Shown: positions 17,850-26,345, numbered from the stretch's first letter. The stretch is DNA of 48,078 bases from Pseudochelatococcus lubricantis (GCF_011762225.1 NZ_JAASQI010000014.1:1-48078), one strand, 5' to 3'. Notes: generated by a model not told the origin, from the letters alone. Numbers and translations: made by a program.

Positions 17850-18491
17850 ATGCCGCTCCAGAACCGTGTCACCCCCTTTGGCGAGATTGTCGCCGTCCCA
17901 CAGCGCGGAATGTTCATCGGCAATCGCGGGATCATTCACGATCCTAAAACCCGTACGCTGCTGAACAAGCGCTGGGCAACCCGAACCTGGCTGGTGTGCA
18001 CGTGCGATTACAAAGACATCCGGCGCACTGTCATGGGCGCTGGAAGCTGGACGGAACTGTTCTTCCTGGATGAGGCGACAGCACTGTCTGCGGGACATCG
18101 TCCCTGTTTTCTGTGCCGACGCGAGAGGGCTGGAGCGTTTCGCGCGGCCTGGGCGACCGCGCAGTCCATCTTGCCCCCGTCAGCATCACAAATCGACGTG
18201 GCGCTCCATCGGGAGCGTCTGCAAAACGGCCATAAGAGGCTGCATGTGTTGGCCGCGCCCATCAGCACACTTCCGGACGGCGCAATGATAGCCGCCGACG
18301 GCGCGGCTTATGCAGTCGTGGGCGGCGAACCCTTTCTCTGGACGCATGACGGATATCGGGTCGCCCTGCACCCGAGCTTCGTTGATGGTCTTCTAACGCC
18401 ACCTTCAACCCTGGCAGCTCTAAAAGCCGGCTACCGCCCTGTGTTTCATCCAAGCCTGAAAACGATTCGAACCAATGGACCCGCAGCATGA
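17850..18491 (+). CDS. Cys4-motif protein of the alkylation operon, unknown function
   Basis: A 213-aa protein, 3 nt after DUF72 and overlapping alkB by 4 nt, so one transcript. I do not recognise the family by name. Four cysteines stand in two pairs: Cys50-x-Cys52 (TWLVCTCDY) and Cys86-x2-Cys89 (SAGHRPCFLCRRERAG). The second pair and its lead-in match the Ada N-terminal zinc site encoded at 21422 (AAGYRPCQRC). That makes a zinc site of Ada-like geometry plausible, perhaps sensing or handling alkylated DNA. This is inference: the first pair is C-x-C rather than the C-x3-C of Ada. The N-terminal NRVTPFGEIVAVPQRGMFIG and C-terminal parts show no known motif. Confidence 0.75.
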   Translation: MPLQNRVTPFGEIVAVPQRGMFIGNRGIIHDPKTRTLLNKRWATRTWLVCTCDYKDIRRTVMGAGSWTELFFLDEATALSAGHRPCFLCRRERAGAFRAAWATAQSILPPSASQIDVALHRERLQNGHKRLHVLAAPISTLPDGAMIAADGAAYAVVGGEPFLWTHDGYRVALHPSFVDGLLTPPSTLAALKAGYRPVFHPSLKTIRTNGPAA

Positions 18492-19141
18492 TCCCTGACC
18501 TGTTCGCCGATATTGCCTCCCCTGAACCAAGCCGCATCGAAATGGCTGAAGGCGCCGTGCTGCTGCGCGGAAAGGCTCTGCCCCTTGAGCATGAATTGCT
18601 TGCTGCGCTCGACGTGATAGCGGCTGCGGCCCCTTTTCGTCACATGGTCACACCTGGCGGCTTTGTGATGTCGGTCGCCATGACCAATTGCGGCGCGGCC
18701 GGTTGGGTCACGGACCGAACGGGATATCGTTACGATCGCAACGATCCAGAAAGCGGTAAGCCATGGCCAGAAATGCCGGCATCGTTTCTGCAACTTGCCG
18801 TCGAGGCCGCAACGGAGGCCGGATATCCGGACTTTCGGCCCGATGCCTGCCTGATCAATCGGTACGAGCCGGGCGCCCGGTTGTCGCTGCATCAGGACAA
18901 GAATGAGCGCGATTTCGCCAACCCGATCGTGTCGGTGTCGCTCGGCTTGCCTGCGACATTCCAGTTCGGTGGTCTGAAACGCACCGATCCGATCACCAAA
19001 TATTCCCTACACCATGGCGACGTCGCTGTTTGGGGTGGTCCTTCTCGCCTGTTCTATCATGGTGTGCCGACCTTGAAGGATGGTGTGCATGAAAAGGTGG
19101 GGCGAATGCGGCTCAATCTGACGTTTCGGGGGGCACTCTGA
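18488..19141 (+). CDS. alkB: DNA oxidative demethylase AlkB
   Basis: A 217-aa Fe(II)/2-oxoglutarate dioxygenase that reverses 1-methyladenine and 3-methylcytosine lesions. Iron ligands are His135 and Asp137 (SLHQDKNE) and His191 (LFYHGV). The 2OG-binding arginines lie in RMRLNLTFR at the end (Arg208 and Arg214), and NRYEPGARL precedes the first His as in E. coli AlkB. Length is normal. The 4-nt overlap with the Cys4 gene implies coupling. Its stop codon overlaps an Ada-box-like site serving the next gene. Confidence 0.95.
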   Translation: MIPDLFADIASPEPSRIEMAEGAVLLRGKALPLEHELLAALDVIAAAAPFRHMVTPGGFVMSVAMTNCGAAGWVTDRTGYRYDRNDPESGKPWPEMPASFLQLAVEAATEAGYPDFRPDACLINRYEPGARLSLHQDKNERDFANPIVSVSLGLPATFQFGGLKRTDPITKYSLHHGDVAVWGGPSRLFYHGVPTLKDGVHEKVGRMRLNLTFRGAL

Positions 19142-19152
19142 TTTGAAGGCAA
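19140..19152 (+). promoter_or_regulatory. Ada-box-like operator upstream of the PEP-mutase-like gene
   Basis: GATTTGAAGGCAA followed by GGAACGGAGTGCG; the extension is identical and the core 12/13 identical to the alkA site on the other strand. It overlaps the TGA of alkB and lies 66 nt before the next start codon. Confidence 0.62.
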
Positions 19153-19217
19153 GGAACGGAGTGCGGGGTCTTTCTGAGAAAGACACAGTTCCCCAAGAAT
19201 TCAAACAGGAGACGCCT

Positions 19218-19985
19218 ATGTCCGATATCGCCTCAAAGCGCGCAGCATTCAAAAAACTGCATGACAGTTTCTTCGTCATTCCCAATGCGGCGAACGCCGG
19301 TGAAGCAAAGCACCTTGCCGAGCTTGGGTTCAAGGCTGTCGCCTCGACCAGTCATGGTCTTGCGTTGACCCTTGGCAAGGGCGACCTGACCGCCACGCTT
19401 GACGACACACTCGCCAATCTGCGCGCGCTCGTCACCGCTACGGATCTGCCTGTCAATGCCGACTTCGAAGCCGGTTTCGCCGACGATGCGACCGGTGTCG
19501 CCGCCAACGCCGCACAGGCCGCCGAAGCCGGTGTCGCCGGTCTTTCCATTGAGGATCGCAAAGGCAATGAGCTCTATGACCTTCCCATTGCTATCGAACG
19601 CATCAAGGCGGCGCGCGCGGCGCTGGACGCGATCGATCCGAACATTGTTCTTGTCGGACGCACGGAAGGTTTCCTGCTCGGCAATACCGATGTCAGTGCA
19701 TCCATAGAGCGGTTGAAGGCCTATGCTAAGGCTGGCGCCGATGTCCTCTATGCGCCGGGTGCCTCGAAACCCGAAGACATCAAGGCTATCGTCGACGCCG
19801 TTGCGCCCAAGCCGGTCAATGTCATCCTGGTCAGCCCCGATATGAAAACCGCCGATCTTGAGAAATTGGGCGTGCGGCGCGTCAGCGTTGGCGGCTTCCT
19901 TGAGACGGCGGCATGGGCCGGTTTTGATGCCGCAGCCAAATCGCTTGCGGAAGCTGGGTCGCTTCCTGCCGTCAGTTTCGGCTGA
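19218..19985 (+). CDS. Isocitrate lyase/PEP mutase superfamily protein
   Basis: A 255-aa alpha/beta-barrel enzyme of the PEP mutase/isocitrate lyase superfamily. Visible are FFVIPNAANAGEAKHLAELG, the metal-site Asp/Glu region LPVNADFEAGF, GLSIEDRKGN, and VLVGRTEGFLLG. Family members break or rearrange C-C or C-P bonds next to a carboxylate. This subfamily (with NADFE, without the isocitrate lyase KKCGH loop) is uncharacterised in detail. It has its own Ada-box-like promoter, so it appears to belong to the alkylation response, which is unexpected for the fold. Start ATG 19218 after CAGGAG; the longer frame runs through the operator. A strong hairpin follows. Confidence 0.85.
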   Translation: MSDIASKRAAFKKLHDSFFVIPNAANAGEAKHLAELGFKAVASTSHGLALTLGKGDLTATLDDTLANLRALVTATDLPVNADFEAGFADDATGVAANAAQAAEAGVAGLSIEDRKGNELYDLPIAIERIKAARAALDAIDPNIVLVGRTEGFLLGNTDVSASIERLKAYAKAGADVLYAPGASKPEDIKAIVDAVAPKPVNVILVSPDMKTADLEKLGVRRVSVGGFLETAAWAGFDAAAKSLAEAGSLPAVSFG

Positions 19986-19995
19986 GCGTCGCCGA

Positions 19996-20025
19996 TTGAG
20001 AGGCCCGAGATATCGGGCCTCTCAA
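19996..20025 (+). terminator. Hairpin terminator after the PEP-mutase-like gene
   Basis: TTGAGAGGCCCGA pairs perfectly with TCGGGCCTCTCAA (13 bp) around a GATA loop, 11 nt after the stop. There is no U-tract, so it may act as a pause or mRNA-stabilising structure rather than a classic terminator. Confidence 0.6.
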
Positions 20026-20135
20026 CGGCATAACAGCCAAGGCTGTGGAATAAGGGACCGAGGGAAACAACGGATCTCCGCTGCGGCCGGACAGAATCAG
20101 CATCAGAAAATGCCTTAAAGGCAAGGAGTCCCTTC

Positions 20136-21005
20136 ATGGACCAAATTACTTTCACTGCCGCGCGCAAATTCGCCGATATTCCGTCCGGCCGCATCGCCTA
20201 TGTCGAACAAGGCGCTGGACCGGCTGCCATCTTCATCCACGGAGTGATCGTCAATGGCTGGTTGTGGCGCAAGCAACTCGAAGAGCTGTCTGATCTTCGG
20301 CGGTGCATCGCCATCGATCTGATGGGTCATGGCTGGACTGAAATCGCGTCCGGTCAGGATGTGACGTTCGATGGCCAGGCGCAGATGCTGGTCGAATTCC
20401 TCGATGCGCTCGGCATCGACAAGGCAGATTTCGTCGCCAATGACAGCGGAACTGGCGTCGCGCAGGTCTTCGCCGCCAAACACCCGGATCGCGTCCGGAC
20501 GCTGGTCCTCACCAATGGCGATGTTCACGACAACTGGCCGCCAAAAGACTTTTCGGGCTTCCTAGACATGGTCGCCGCCGGCGGGTTGCCGGAAACTCTG
20601 CAGCGTATGCTGGACGATAAGGATTTTTATCGCGGTCCCGATGCCATGGCTGGAGCCTATGAGCATCCTGAACATGTTTCCGACGAGACGATCGAAACCT
20701 ATATCCGGCCGCATGTCGCAAGCCCCGAGCGGACGGACAAGCTCGCTCGCTTCATTCTTGGCTTCGACAATGCGCAGACCGTCCGTGTCGAAGACCTGCT
20801 GAAGCAGGTCAAGGCGCCGACGCTGGCTGCGTGGGGCACTGATGATATTTTCTTCCCCGTCGATGCGGCGCATTGGCTCCAGAAAACGCTCTCCGGTCCC
20901 GTGACGATTGAAGAATTTCCCGACGGCCGCATGTTCTTTCCCGAAGAACGCGCCGAAGCGCTCAATGCAAAGATCCGCACCCATTGGATCACTTACAGCC
21001 AATAA
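20136..21005 (+). CDS. Alpha/beta hydrolase, haloalkane-dehalogenase-like
   Basis: A 289-aa alpha/beta-hydrolase. The oxyanion HG motif is FIHGVIVNG. The nucleophile elbow is FVANDSGTGVA; by position the nucleophile is Asp (A-N-D-S-G), as in haloalkane dehalogenases (H-D-W-G), not Ser as in G-x-S-x-G esterases. A cap domain follows, and LAAWGTDDIFFPV gives the usual acid position. The expected C-terminal His is not obvious near GRMFFPEERAEAL, which is odd. If it dehalogenates alkyl halides, it would remove alkylating agents before they reach DNA, in keeping with its neighbours. It has a good AAGGAG ribosome site but no convincing Ada box. A GCTGCAC hairpin follows. Confidence 0.8.
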   Translation: MDQITFTAARKFADIPSGRIAYVEQGAGPAAIFIHGVIVNGWLWRKQLEELSDLRRCIAIDLMGHGWTEIASGQDVTFDGQAQMLVEFLDALGIDKADFVANDSGTGVAQVFAAKHPDRVRTLVLTNGDVHDNWPPKDFSGFLDMVAAGGLPETLQRMLDDKDFYRGPDAMAGAYEHPEHVSDETIETYIRPHVASPERTDKLARFILGFDNAQTVRVEDLLKQVKAPTLAAWGTDDIFFPVDAAHWLQKTLSGPVTIEEFPDGRMFFPEERAEALNAKIRTHWITYSQ

Positions 21006-21010
21006 CACGC

Positions 21011-21030
21011 GCTGCACTTTACGGTGCAGC
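21011..21030 (+). terminator. Short hairpin after the hydrolase gene
   Basis: GCTGCAC/GTGCAGC, a perfect 7-bp stem with a TTTACG loop, 5 nt past the hydrolase stop. No U-run; weak terminator or spacer hairpin. Confidence 0.45.
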
Positions 21031-21060
21031 CTCGTCTCCCGGATGAAAGGTCCGCCGCTC

Positions 21061-21312
21061 ATGCCGCAAGTCAGTATCGTCCGGAAGGAACAGCGGACCG
21101 GGTTTCGGTCTCCGATCGCGTCTGCGACCGGAGACTGGCCCGTGCGCGACTATGACGATCCCGACAAGACACTCGTGATGAACTGGATTGGTGGCCTGAT
21201 CCGCAATGGTCATGCCGAATGGGGCATGCTCGGCAATGGCGACATTGAGCTCCGGTTCCTCAGCGGCGAGGTCTTCCATCTGCGAGAGACGACGATCCTG
21301 AGGGTTTCCTGA
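21061..21312 (+). CDS. Small hypothetical protein
   Basis: An 83-aa protein (an in-frame ATG at 21043 would add six residues). It reads as a compact beta-rich protein: KTLVMNWIGGLIRNGHAEWG, then GDIELRFLSGEVFHLRETTI. No domain recognised. Coding character is good, and it sits between the hydrolase and the ada promoter with normal spacing, so it is probably real. Function unknown. Confidence 0.6.
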   Translation: MPQVSIVRKEQRTGFRSPIASATGDWPVRDYDDPDKTLVMNWIGGLIRNGHAEWGMLGNGDIELRFLSGEVFHLRETTILRVS

Positions 21313-21339
21313 GCTTGGCGCAAAAAAGTGGTGCGTTCG

Positions 21340-21352
21340 AATTTAAAAGCAA
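21340..21352 (+). promoter_or_regulatory. Ada-box-like operator of ada
   Basis: AATTTAAAAGCAA, an exact AAT-N6-GCAA, continuing GGACCGGAGTGAG. It lies 70 nt before the ada start chosen here; autoregulation of ada through such a box is established in E. coli. Confidence 0.68.
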
Positions 21353-21421
21353 GGACCGGAGTGAGATCGCCGCCACGACACCTTAAATATGTGGGCAAGA
21401 CAGAACGAAGGAATGAACAAG

Positions 21422-22507
21422 ATGAGTCTCGCCCCGGAAAAGACCAGAGACGCCCTTACACCCACCGAACAGGACCCACGGTGGCAGGCGGTTGTCAATC
21501 GTGACGCTTCAGCAGACGGCACGTTTGTCTATGCTGTCAAGACCACGGGCATTTACTGCCGTCCGTCTTGCCCGTCACGCACGGCAAAGCCGAAAAACGT
21601 CAGCTTTTACGCAACGTCGGCGGATGCGGAGGCGGCAGGCTATCGGCCATGTCAGCGCTGCAATCCCAACGGACCTTCTTTGGCTGAAGCGAATGCGGCC
21701 GTCGTTGCCCACGCTTGCCGCCTGATCGAAGACGCCGAAGAACTGCCGAAACTCGACGAGCTGGCCGCATCGGTTGGCATGAGCCGGTTTTATTTCCATC
21801 GCCAGTTCAAGGCGATCACCGGCCTGACTCCGAAAGCCTACGGCGCCGCACACCGCACGAAGCGTATGCGCGCAGAGCTCGATGATACCGGCACGAGCGT
21901 AACCAGCGCCATTTATGGCGCCGGGTTCAATTCGAACAGCCGCTTCTATGAGAAATCCAATGAGGTGCTTGGTATGACCCCGACGGCCTACAAGAACGGC
22001 GGTAAGGACGCCGATATTCACTTCGCAATCGGCGAGTGCTCTTTGGGCGCCATCCTGGTCGCCCGCAGTGACAAAGGTGTATGCGCCATAACACTGGGAG
22101 ATGACCCCGATGCCTTGGCCCGCGATCTGCAGGACCGGTTCCCGAAGGCCAATCTGATTGGCGGCGACGCCGAGTTCGAACAGCTCGTAGCTCAGGTCGT
22201 GGGCTTTGTCGAAGCGCCGCAACTCGGTCTCGACCTGCCACTCGACGTGCGCGGGACGGCGTTCCAGCAGCGCGTCTGGCAAGCCTTACGCGAGATTCCG
22301 GTTGGTGAGACCGCGAGCTACGCCGATATCGCGCGCCGGATCGGTGAGCCAAAGGCGGTGCGTGCTGTGGCCCAGGCCTGCGGCGCCAATAAAATTGCGG
22401 TGGCCATCCCATGCCATCGTGTCGTGAGAAATGACGGTGCGCTCTCCGGCTATCGCTGGGGCGTCGAACGCAAGCGCGCCCTCCTGGAAAAGGAAGCCCA
22501 TGCATGA
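21422..22507 (+). CDS. ada: Ada: methylation-responsive activator and O6-methylguanine methyltransferase
   Basis: A 361-aa three-part Ada. The N-terminal zinc domain takes methyl groups from DNA phosphotriesters: Cys46 and Cys50 in IYCRPSC, Cys77 and Cys80 in RPCQRC. Two AraC-type HTHs follow (LDELAASVGMSRFYFHRQFK, then GAGFNSNSRFYEKSNEVLG). The C-terminal methyltransferase has the acceptor Cys331 in IPCHRV. Methylated Ada would activate genes with boxes like that at 21340. Start ATG 21422; ATG 21389 and 21413 are in frame but worse placed. It overlaps the next gene by 4 nt. All catalytic parts are intact. Confidence 0.95.
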   Translation: MSLAPEKTRDALTPTEQDPRWQAVVNRDASADGTFVYAVKTTGIYCRPSCPSRTAKPKNVSFYATSADAEAAGYRPCQRCNPNGPSLAEANAAVVAHACRLIEDAEELPKLDELAASVGMSRFYFHRQFKAITGLTPKAYGAAHRTKRMRAELDDTGTSVTSAIYGAGFNSNSRFYEKSNEVLGMTPTAYKNGGKDADIHFAIGECSLGAILVARSDKGVCAITLGDDPDALARDLQDRFPKANLIGGDAEFEQLVAQVVGFVEAPQLGLDLPLDVRGTAFQQRVWQALREIPVGETASYADIARRIGEPKAVRAVAQACGANKIAVAIPCHRVVRNDGALSGYRWGVERKRALLEKEAHA

Positions 22508-23253
22508 GTACCCAAATTAACACCATACCCGCCTCTGAGGCCGTTCGATCCGCCGAGGAGCGCATCGCCAGCTATGATTGGCAGGAATTCGCCACCGAGC
22601 TGAGTGGCTATGGCTGTGCGGTGCTGCCGAAAATTCTGACGCCAGAAGAGTGTAAGGAGATCGCGGCACTTTACCCACATGAGGAGCATTTCCGCAGTCA
22701 CATCCACATGGCCCGTCATGGATTCGGCAAAGGCGAGTACCGCTATTTCAAATATCCGCTTCCCGATTTGATCGGCGGACTTCGTACGGCGCTCTATCCT
22801 CACCTGGCCGATGTCGCCAATGAGTGGAATGCGCGAATGGGCATCGATCAGCGCTATCCGGCCGAGCACAAGGATTTCCTGAAGCAATGCCATGACGCGG
22901 GACAGACACGCCCGACGCCGCTGCTCCTGCAATATGTGCCGGGCGACTTCAACTGCCTGCATCAGGATCTCTACGGCGATCTCGCCTTTCCACTGCAGAT
23001 CGCTTTTCTCCTGTCGGAGCCCGGTGAAGACTTTACAGGCGGCGAATTCGTTTTAACCGAGCAGCGTCCGCGCATGCAGAGCCGCGCGGAGGTGGTTCCC
23101 CTCCGTCAGGGCGATGCCGTCGCCTTTGCCGTTCACAATCGGCCTGTTCAGGGCACGAAGGGCAATTACCGGGTCAATCTGCGCCACGGCGTCAGCCGCG
23201 TCCGATCCGGTCAGCGTCATACCGTCGGCATCATCTTCCACGATGCGAAGTAG
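22504..23253 (+). CDS. 2OG-Fe(II) oxygenase (COG3826-type)
   Basis: A 249-aa dioxygenase translationally coupled to ada (ATGA overlap). The iron facial triad is His153, Asp155 (CLHQDLYGDL) and His211 (FAVHNRP); the 2OG arginine is in NYRVNLRHGVS. Other hallmarks are QYVPGDFNCLHQD and GGEFVLTEQRPR, typical of a family often found beside ada. The substrate is not established. Its coupling to ada suggests oxidative dealkylation or a damage-response hydroxylation. It is distinct from AlkB in sequence and length. Confidence 0.88.
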   Translation: MSTQINTIPASEAVRSAEERIASYDWQEFATELSGYGCAVLPKILTPEECKEIAALYPHEEHFRSHIHMARHGFGKGEYRYFKYPLPDLIGGLRTALYPHLADVANEWNARMGIDQRYPAEHKDFLKQCHDAGQTRPTPLLLQYVPGDFNCLHQDLYGDLAFPLQIAFLLSEPGEDFTGGEFVLTEQRPRMQSRAEVVPLRQGDAVAFAVHNRPVQGTKGNYRVNLRHGVSRVRSGQRHTVGIIFHDAK

Positions 23254-23307
23254 TCTCATCGGCAACAATGCGACGGTGATCGCCTCAATCTGAACGATGC
23301 AGGGCGG

Positions 23308-23327
23308 AGATGAGCAAAGTCTCATCT
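23308..23327 (+). terminator. Hairpin after the ada operon
   Basis: AGATGAG/CTCATCT, 7 bp around CAAAGT, located between the oxygenase and GST genes. No T-run; weak terminator candidate. Confidence 0.4.
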
Positions 23328-23358
23328 TCGACTGGAGTAGCATCAGCAAAGGGAAAAA

Positions 23359-23991
23359 ATGTACACGCTCTATTATTGGCCCGGCTATTGCTCGTTCGCG
23401 ACCCATGTCGTGCTGCGCTGGATCGGCGCCGAATATTCGCTCAACAAGGTCGACTACGAGGCGCGGCAGTCCGAAGCGTACAAGCGTGATATCAATCCGT
23501 CTTCGACGGTCCCCGTGCTGGTTCTGCCGGACGGCTTCGTGCTGAGCCAGAATGTTGCAATCCTCAACTACCTTGCCGACACCTATCCCGATGCCCGGCT
23601 AGGGGGTGATGGCACGACACTCGACCGTGCCAGGGTCAATCGCTGGCTCGGCTACATCAACTCCGATGTCCACAAGGTCTTCTCTCCGCTGCTGCATCCC
23701 GAGCGTGTGCCGGGCAATGCCGAAGCACAGGAAGCTACGAAGGAGATCGCGCGACAGACGCTGCGCCGCCATTTCGAAATCCTCAACAGCCAGTTGGAAA
23801 CGAACGAATGGATCGCCGGCGATCAACGCTCAATCGCTGACCCCTACCTCTTCGTCCTGGTCCGCTGGGCGCGGGCCCGTAAGCTCGATCTCAGCGGGTT
23901 GGGCCATCTGCTCGGGCATTATCAGCGCCTTGCCGAAGACCGTGCGGTGATCGACGCGATGGCCGCCGAGAAGCTCAAACACATCCAGTAA
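23359..23991 (+). CDS. Glutathione S-transferase family protein
   Basis: A 210-aa GST. Thioredoxin-like N-domain: MYTLYYWPGYCSFATHVVLR with the likely catalytic Tyr/Cys region, the cis-Pro STVPVL at about 50-55 and the glutathione-binding QNVAILNYLAD. The all-helical C-domain contains SIADPYLFVLVRW, the N-capping box. It would conjugate glutathione to electrophiles, matching an alkylation-defence island. The start ATG 23359 follows GGGAAAAA, a weak ribosome site. The stretch 23992-24319 after it holds no gene I can support. Confidence 0.88.
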   Translation: MYTLYYWPGYCSFATHVVLRWIGAEYSLNKVDYEARQSEAYKRDINPSSTVPVLVLPDGFVLSQNVAILNYLADTYPDARLGGDGTTLDRARVNRWLGYINSDVHKVFSPLLHPERVPGNAEAQEATKEIARQTLRRHFEILNSQLETNEWIAGDQRSIADPYLFVLVRWARARKLDLSGLGHLLGHYQRLAEDRAVIDAMAAEKLKHIQ

Positions 23992-24319
23992 GCGTGCTCA
24001 TTAACCCGTGAGGCGCACGGCTTGCCGCCAGCTCTGACGCATAAGACGTGGGCCGCATTCCGGCCACGTCTCCCCTCCGTACCAATCCGTAGGACCCAAA
24101 TGTGCCGCACTCGCGGCCACACAGCGACAGGAGAACCGATAGTGCCCCATATGCAAGCCAAACTCCGATCGTATGTTTGGGCTGTTCAGCTAGCCAGGGT
24201 CGCGTCGTCGCCTTTGCTGCCCACAAACGTTCGCGCGCGGGCGGGAGTTCTCGCGTGAGGATGTGCCAGAGCCTCGGCCGCATCGGCTCTCATCCGCCAC
24301 ATCATCGGGACTATGCACC

Positions 24320-24853
24320 GTGAGGTCCCGGCGTGACGTTCCCCTTTCCCTCACTATCGAAGCCATCAGATCTCCGCTCGGTGACCTCAATCTGATCGCC
24401 GACAGCGAAGGTGTACTGCGGGCTGCTGACTTTGCGGACTGCGCACCACGGATGCTCAGATTGCTGGAGCGCAGGTTCGGCTCCGGCTCATTTCAACTCT
24501 CGCCAGGTTCTGTACCCAAGGCGACCAAGCGGGCTTTAGAAACGTATTTCGCAGGCGACCTCGCCGCGATCAATGCCATTCCGGTTGCCGGGTCCGGTAC
24601 GGAGTTTCACGAGCATGTATGGAATGCCCTGCGGTCGATAGCGCCAGGGTCTCCAGTCTCCTATGGCGATCTCGCAATAAGACTTGGGCGTCCGGGCTCA
24701 GCGCGTGCGGTCGGCCTCGCAAACGGCGCAAATCCGCTCTGCATCATTATCCCGTGTCACCGGCTGGTCGGTGCAAAGGGCGCGCTCACTGGCTATAGCG
24801 GCGGCATTGAGCGCAAACGGTGGCTGCTGGATCATGAGGCCACGCAAGCATGA
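24320..24853 (+). CDS. Methylated-DNA-[protein]-cysteine S-methyltransferase (second copy)
   Basis: About 177 aa with the C-terminal Ogt fold: FHEHVWNALRSIAPGSPVSY, then GDLAIRLGRPGSARAVG and the acceptor Cys in IIIPCHRLVG, ending YSGGIERKRWLLDHE. The start is uncertain: GTG 24320 is used, with in-frame codons upstream to 24263. It overlaps the DMT transporter gene by 4 nt. One of three O6-alkylguanine methyltransferase domains within 5 kb; each acts once per molecule, so multiple copies raise capacity. Confidence 0.88.
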   Translation: MRSRRDVPLSLTIEAIRSPLGDLNLIADSEGVLRAADFADCAPRMLRLLERRFGSGSFQLSPGSVPKATKRALETYFAGDLAAINAIPVAGSGTEFHEHVWNALRSIAPGSPVSYGDLAIRLGRPGSARAVGLANGANPLCIIIPCHRLVGAKGALTGYSGGIERKRWLLDHEATQA

Positions 24854-25731
24854 CACTTCCCCATTCCAACAGCAGGCTCCCGCTTCTCGCACTGATTGCT
24901 GGCGGGATCGCCATCGGCTGCTCGCCGATCTTCGTGCGAGTTTCGGAGATCGGTCCGATTTCAACGGCCTTCTGGCGGCTCGCCCTGGCGCTCGGACCAT
25001 TGGTCCTGTTGTTCTCCCGCAATGAAACATCCGCCAATGCCGACGCGCGGCCACGCACTATTCGTGGTCATGCCCTGGCGTCTGCCCCCGGCGTTTTTCT
25101 CGCGGCCGAGCTTGCCGCATGGCACATATCGCTGCACATGACCTCCGTCGCCAATTCGACCCTGCTGGTCAACATGACGCCGGTCTTCGTCGCGCTTGCA
25201 AGCTGGTTGTTTCTGCGTACGTCTATCTCCCGACCTGTTCTTCTCGGATTGGCTCTCTGCATTATCGGCGTTGTCATTCTGAAGGGCGGCCCGGCAGATA
25301 TTGGGCAAGGCGACATTCGAGGCGACGCCATCGCGCTCTTCGCCGCCATGCTTTACGCTGGCTATATCCTCTTGCTCGGCAAGGCTCGCAAACATTACTC
25401 GACATCCGTCATTATGCTGTGGAGCACAACCGCAGCGGCTCTGTGCATTCTGCCACTTGCGATGGCTGTCGAACCATCTTTAATCCCGGTGACACTTGCC
25501 GGTTGGGCTGTTTTGCTCGGCCTAGCCTGGATCAGCCACGCGGGCGGGCAGAGCCTGATTACTTACGCACTTGCCTATTTGCTAGCGACATTTTCCTCAC
25601 TGACGCTTCTGCTGCAACCGGTCGTCGCCGCACTCCTGGCGTGGCTCATCCTCGGCGAATCCCTCAGTTCAATGCAGATTACAGGAGGCTTGATCGTCAT
25701 TGCAGGCATCTGGCTGGCAAGGCGGGGGTGA
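24850..25731 (+). CDS. DMT-family (EamA) transporter
   Basis: A 293-aa inner-membrane protein with ten predicted helices in two EamA repeats. The first repeat begins LPLLALIAGGIAIGCSPIFV, and the second begins GDAIALFAAMLYAGYILLLG. The family exports small metabolites or drugs. Coupled to the preceding methyltransferase by a 4-nt overlap. Substrate unknown; the location suggests efflux of a toxic compound or by-product. Confidence 0.88.
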   Translation: MTLPHSNSRLPLLALIAGGIAIGCSPIFVRVSEIGPISTAFWRLALALGPLVLLFSRNETSANADARPRTIRGHALASAPGVFLAAELAAWHISLHMTSVANSTLLVNMTPVFVALASWLFLRTSISRPVLLGLALCIIGVVILKGGPADIGQGDIRGDAIALFAAMLYAGYILLLGKARKHYSTSVIMLWSTTAAALCILPLAMAVEPSLIPVTLAGWAVLLGLAWISHAGGQSLITYALAYLLATFSSLTLLLQPVVAALLAWLILGESLSSMQITGGLIVIAGIWLARRG

Positions 25732-25773
25732 TGTTCCAAGGACGGGAGCAGTGAACGGATGATCTCCAAGACT

Positions 25774-26313
25774 TCATCTCATTTGACGGACGGCGTCTGT
25801 CAAACCCAAGGCGCGTTGTGTTCGCTCCGCGAGATGGTCGAAAAACAAGATGCCGTCGAGGTGATCGATTTCATGCTGTAGTACCATGGCCAACATCCCG
25901 TCAGCCGACACTTCGATATGGCTTCCGTTGGCATCGCAGCCACCGACAGTGACCCAGGCAGATCTGTTCACCTTGGCATAGGCATTGGGTATGGAAAGGC
26001 ATCCCTCGCCGATTGAAGCGCTGCCACCACGATCGACGATCACCGGATTGACCAGAACATGAAGAGAGTCCTGGCTATCCGAAACATCGGCCACGATCAC
26101 ACGGCGATCGACCCCGATCTGCGGAGCAGCAAGGCCGATTCCTTTGGCCGCATACATCGTTTCTGCCATATCGGCCGCAAGCTGCTGGAGCTCCTTATTA
26201 AAGCTCACTTGCGGTTTCGAAACCATCCGCAGTCGGGTGTCAGGTATCTTTAAGATTTTTCGGCGCACGGCAGAATGCCTCTTCAGGTGGGGATTGCCTT
26301 GGAATGCAGTCAT
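25774..26313 (-). CDS. def: Peptide deformylase
   Basis: About 179 aa, removing the N-formyl group from nascent proteins. The three motifs are GIGLAAPQIG, EGCLSIP and QHEIDHLDG, with the metal ligands Cys and two His. Start ATG 26313 (MTAFQGNP) is preferred; the frame open to 26361 would run through an Ada-box-like site at 26346-26358. It is a second-copy type deformylase, away from fmt, and seems to be wired into the alkylation response by that site. It converges with the DMT gene and diverges from the third methyltransferase gene. Confidence 0.9.
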   Translation of the reverse strand: MTAFQGNPHLKRHSAVRRKILKIPDTRLRMVSKPQVSFNKELQQLAADMAETMYAAKGIGLAAPQIGVDRRVIVADVSDSQDSLHVLVNPVIVDRGGSASIGEGCLSIPNAYAKVNRSAWVTVGGCDANGSHIEVSADGMLAMVLQHEIDHLDGILFFDHLAERTQRALGLTDAVRQMR

Positions 26314-26345
26314 GCGCGGCGGTAAGAACGCGTGCGATCCATTTC

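Noticed and set aside
20112-20124. Another Ada-box copy before the hydrolase (GCCTTAAAGGCAA)
   Set aside because: The A-box is absent, the GCAAGGAG part is simply the ribosome site of the hydrolase, and the downstream CGGAGTG extension is missing.
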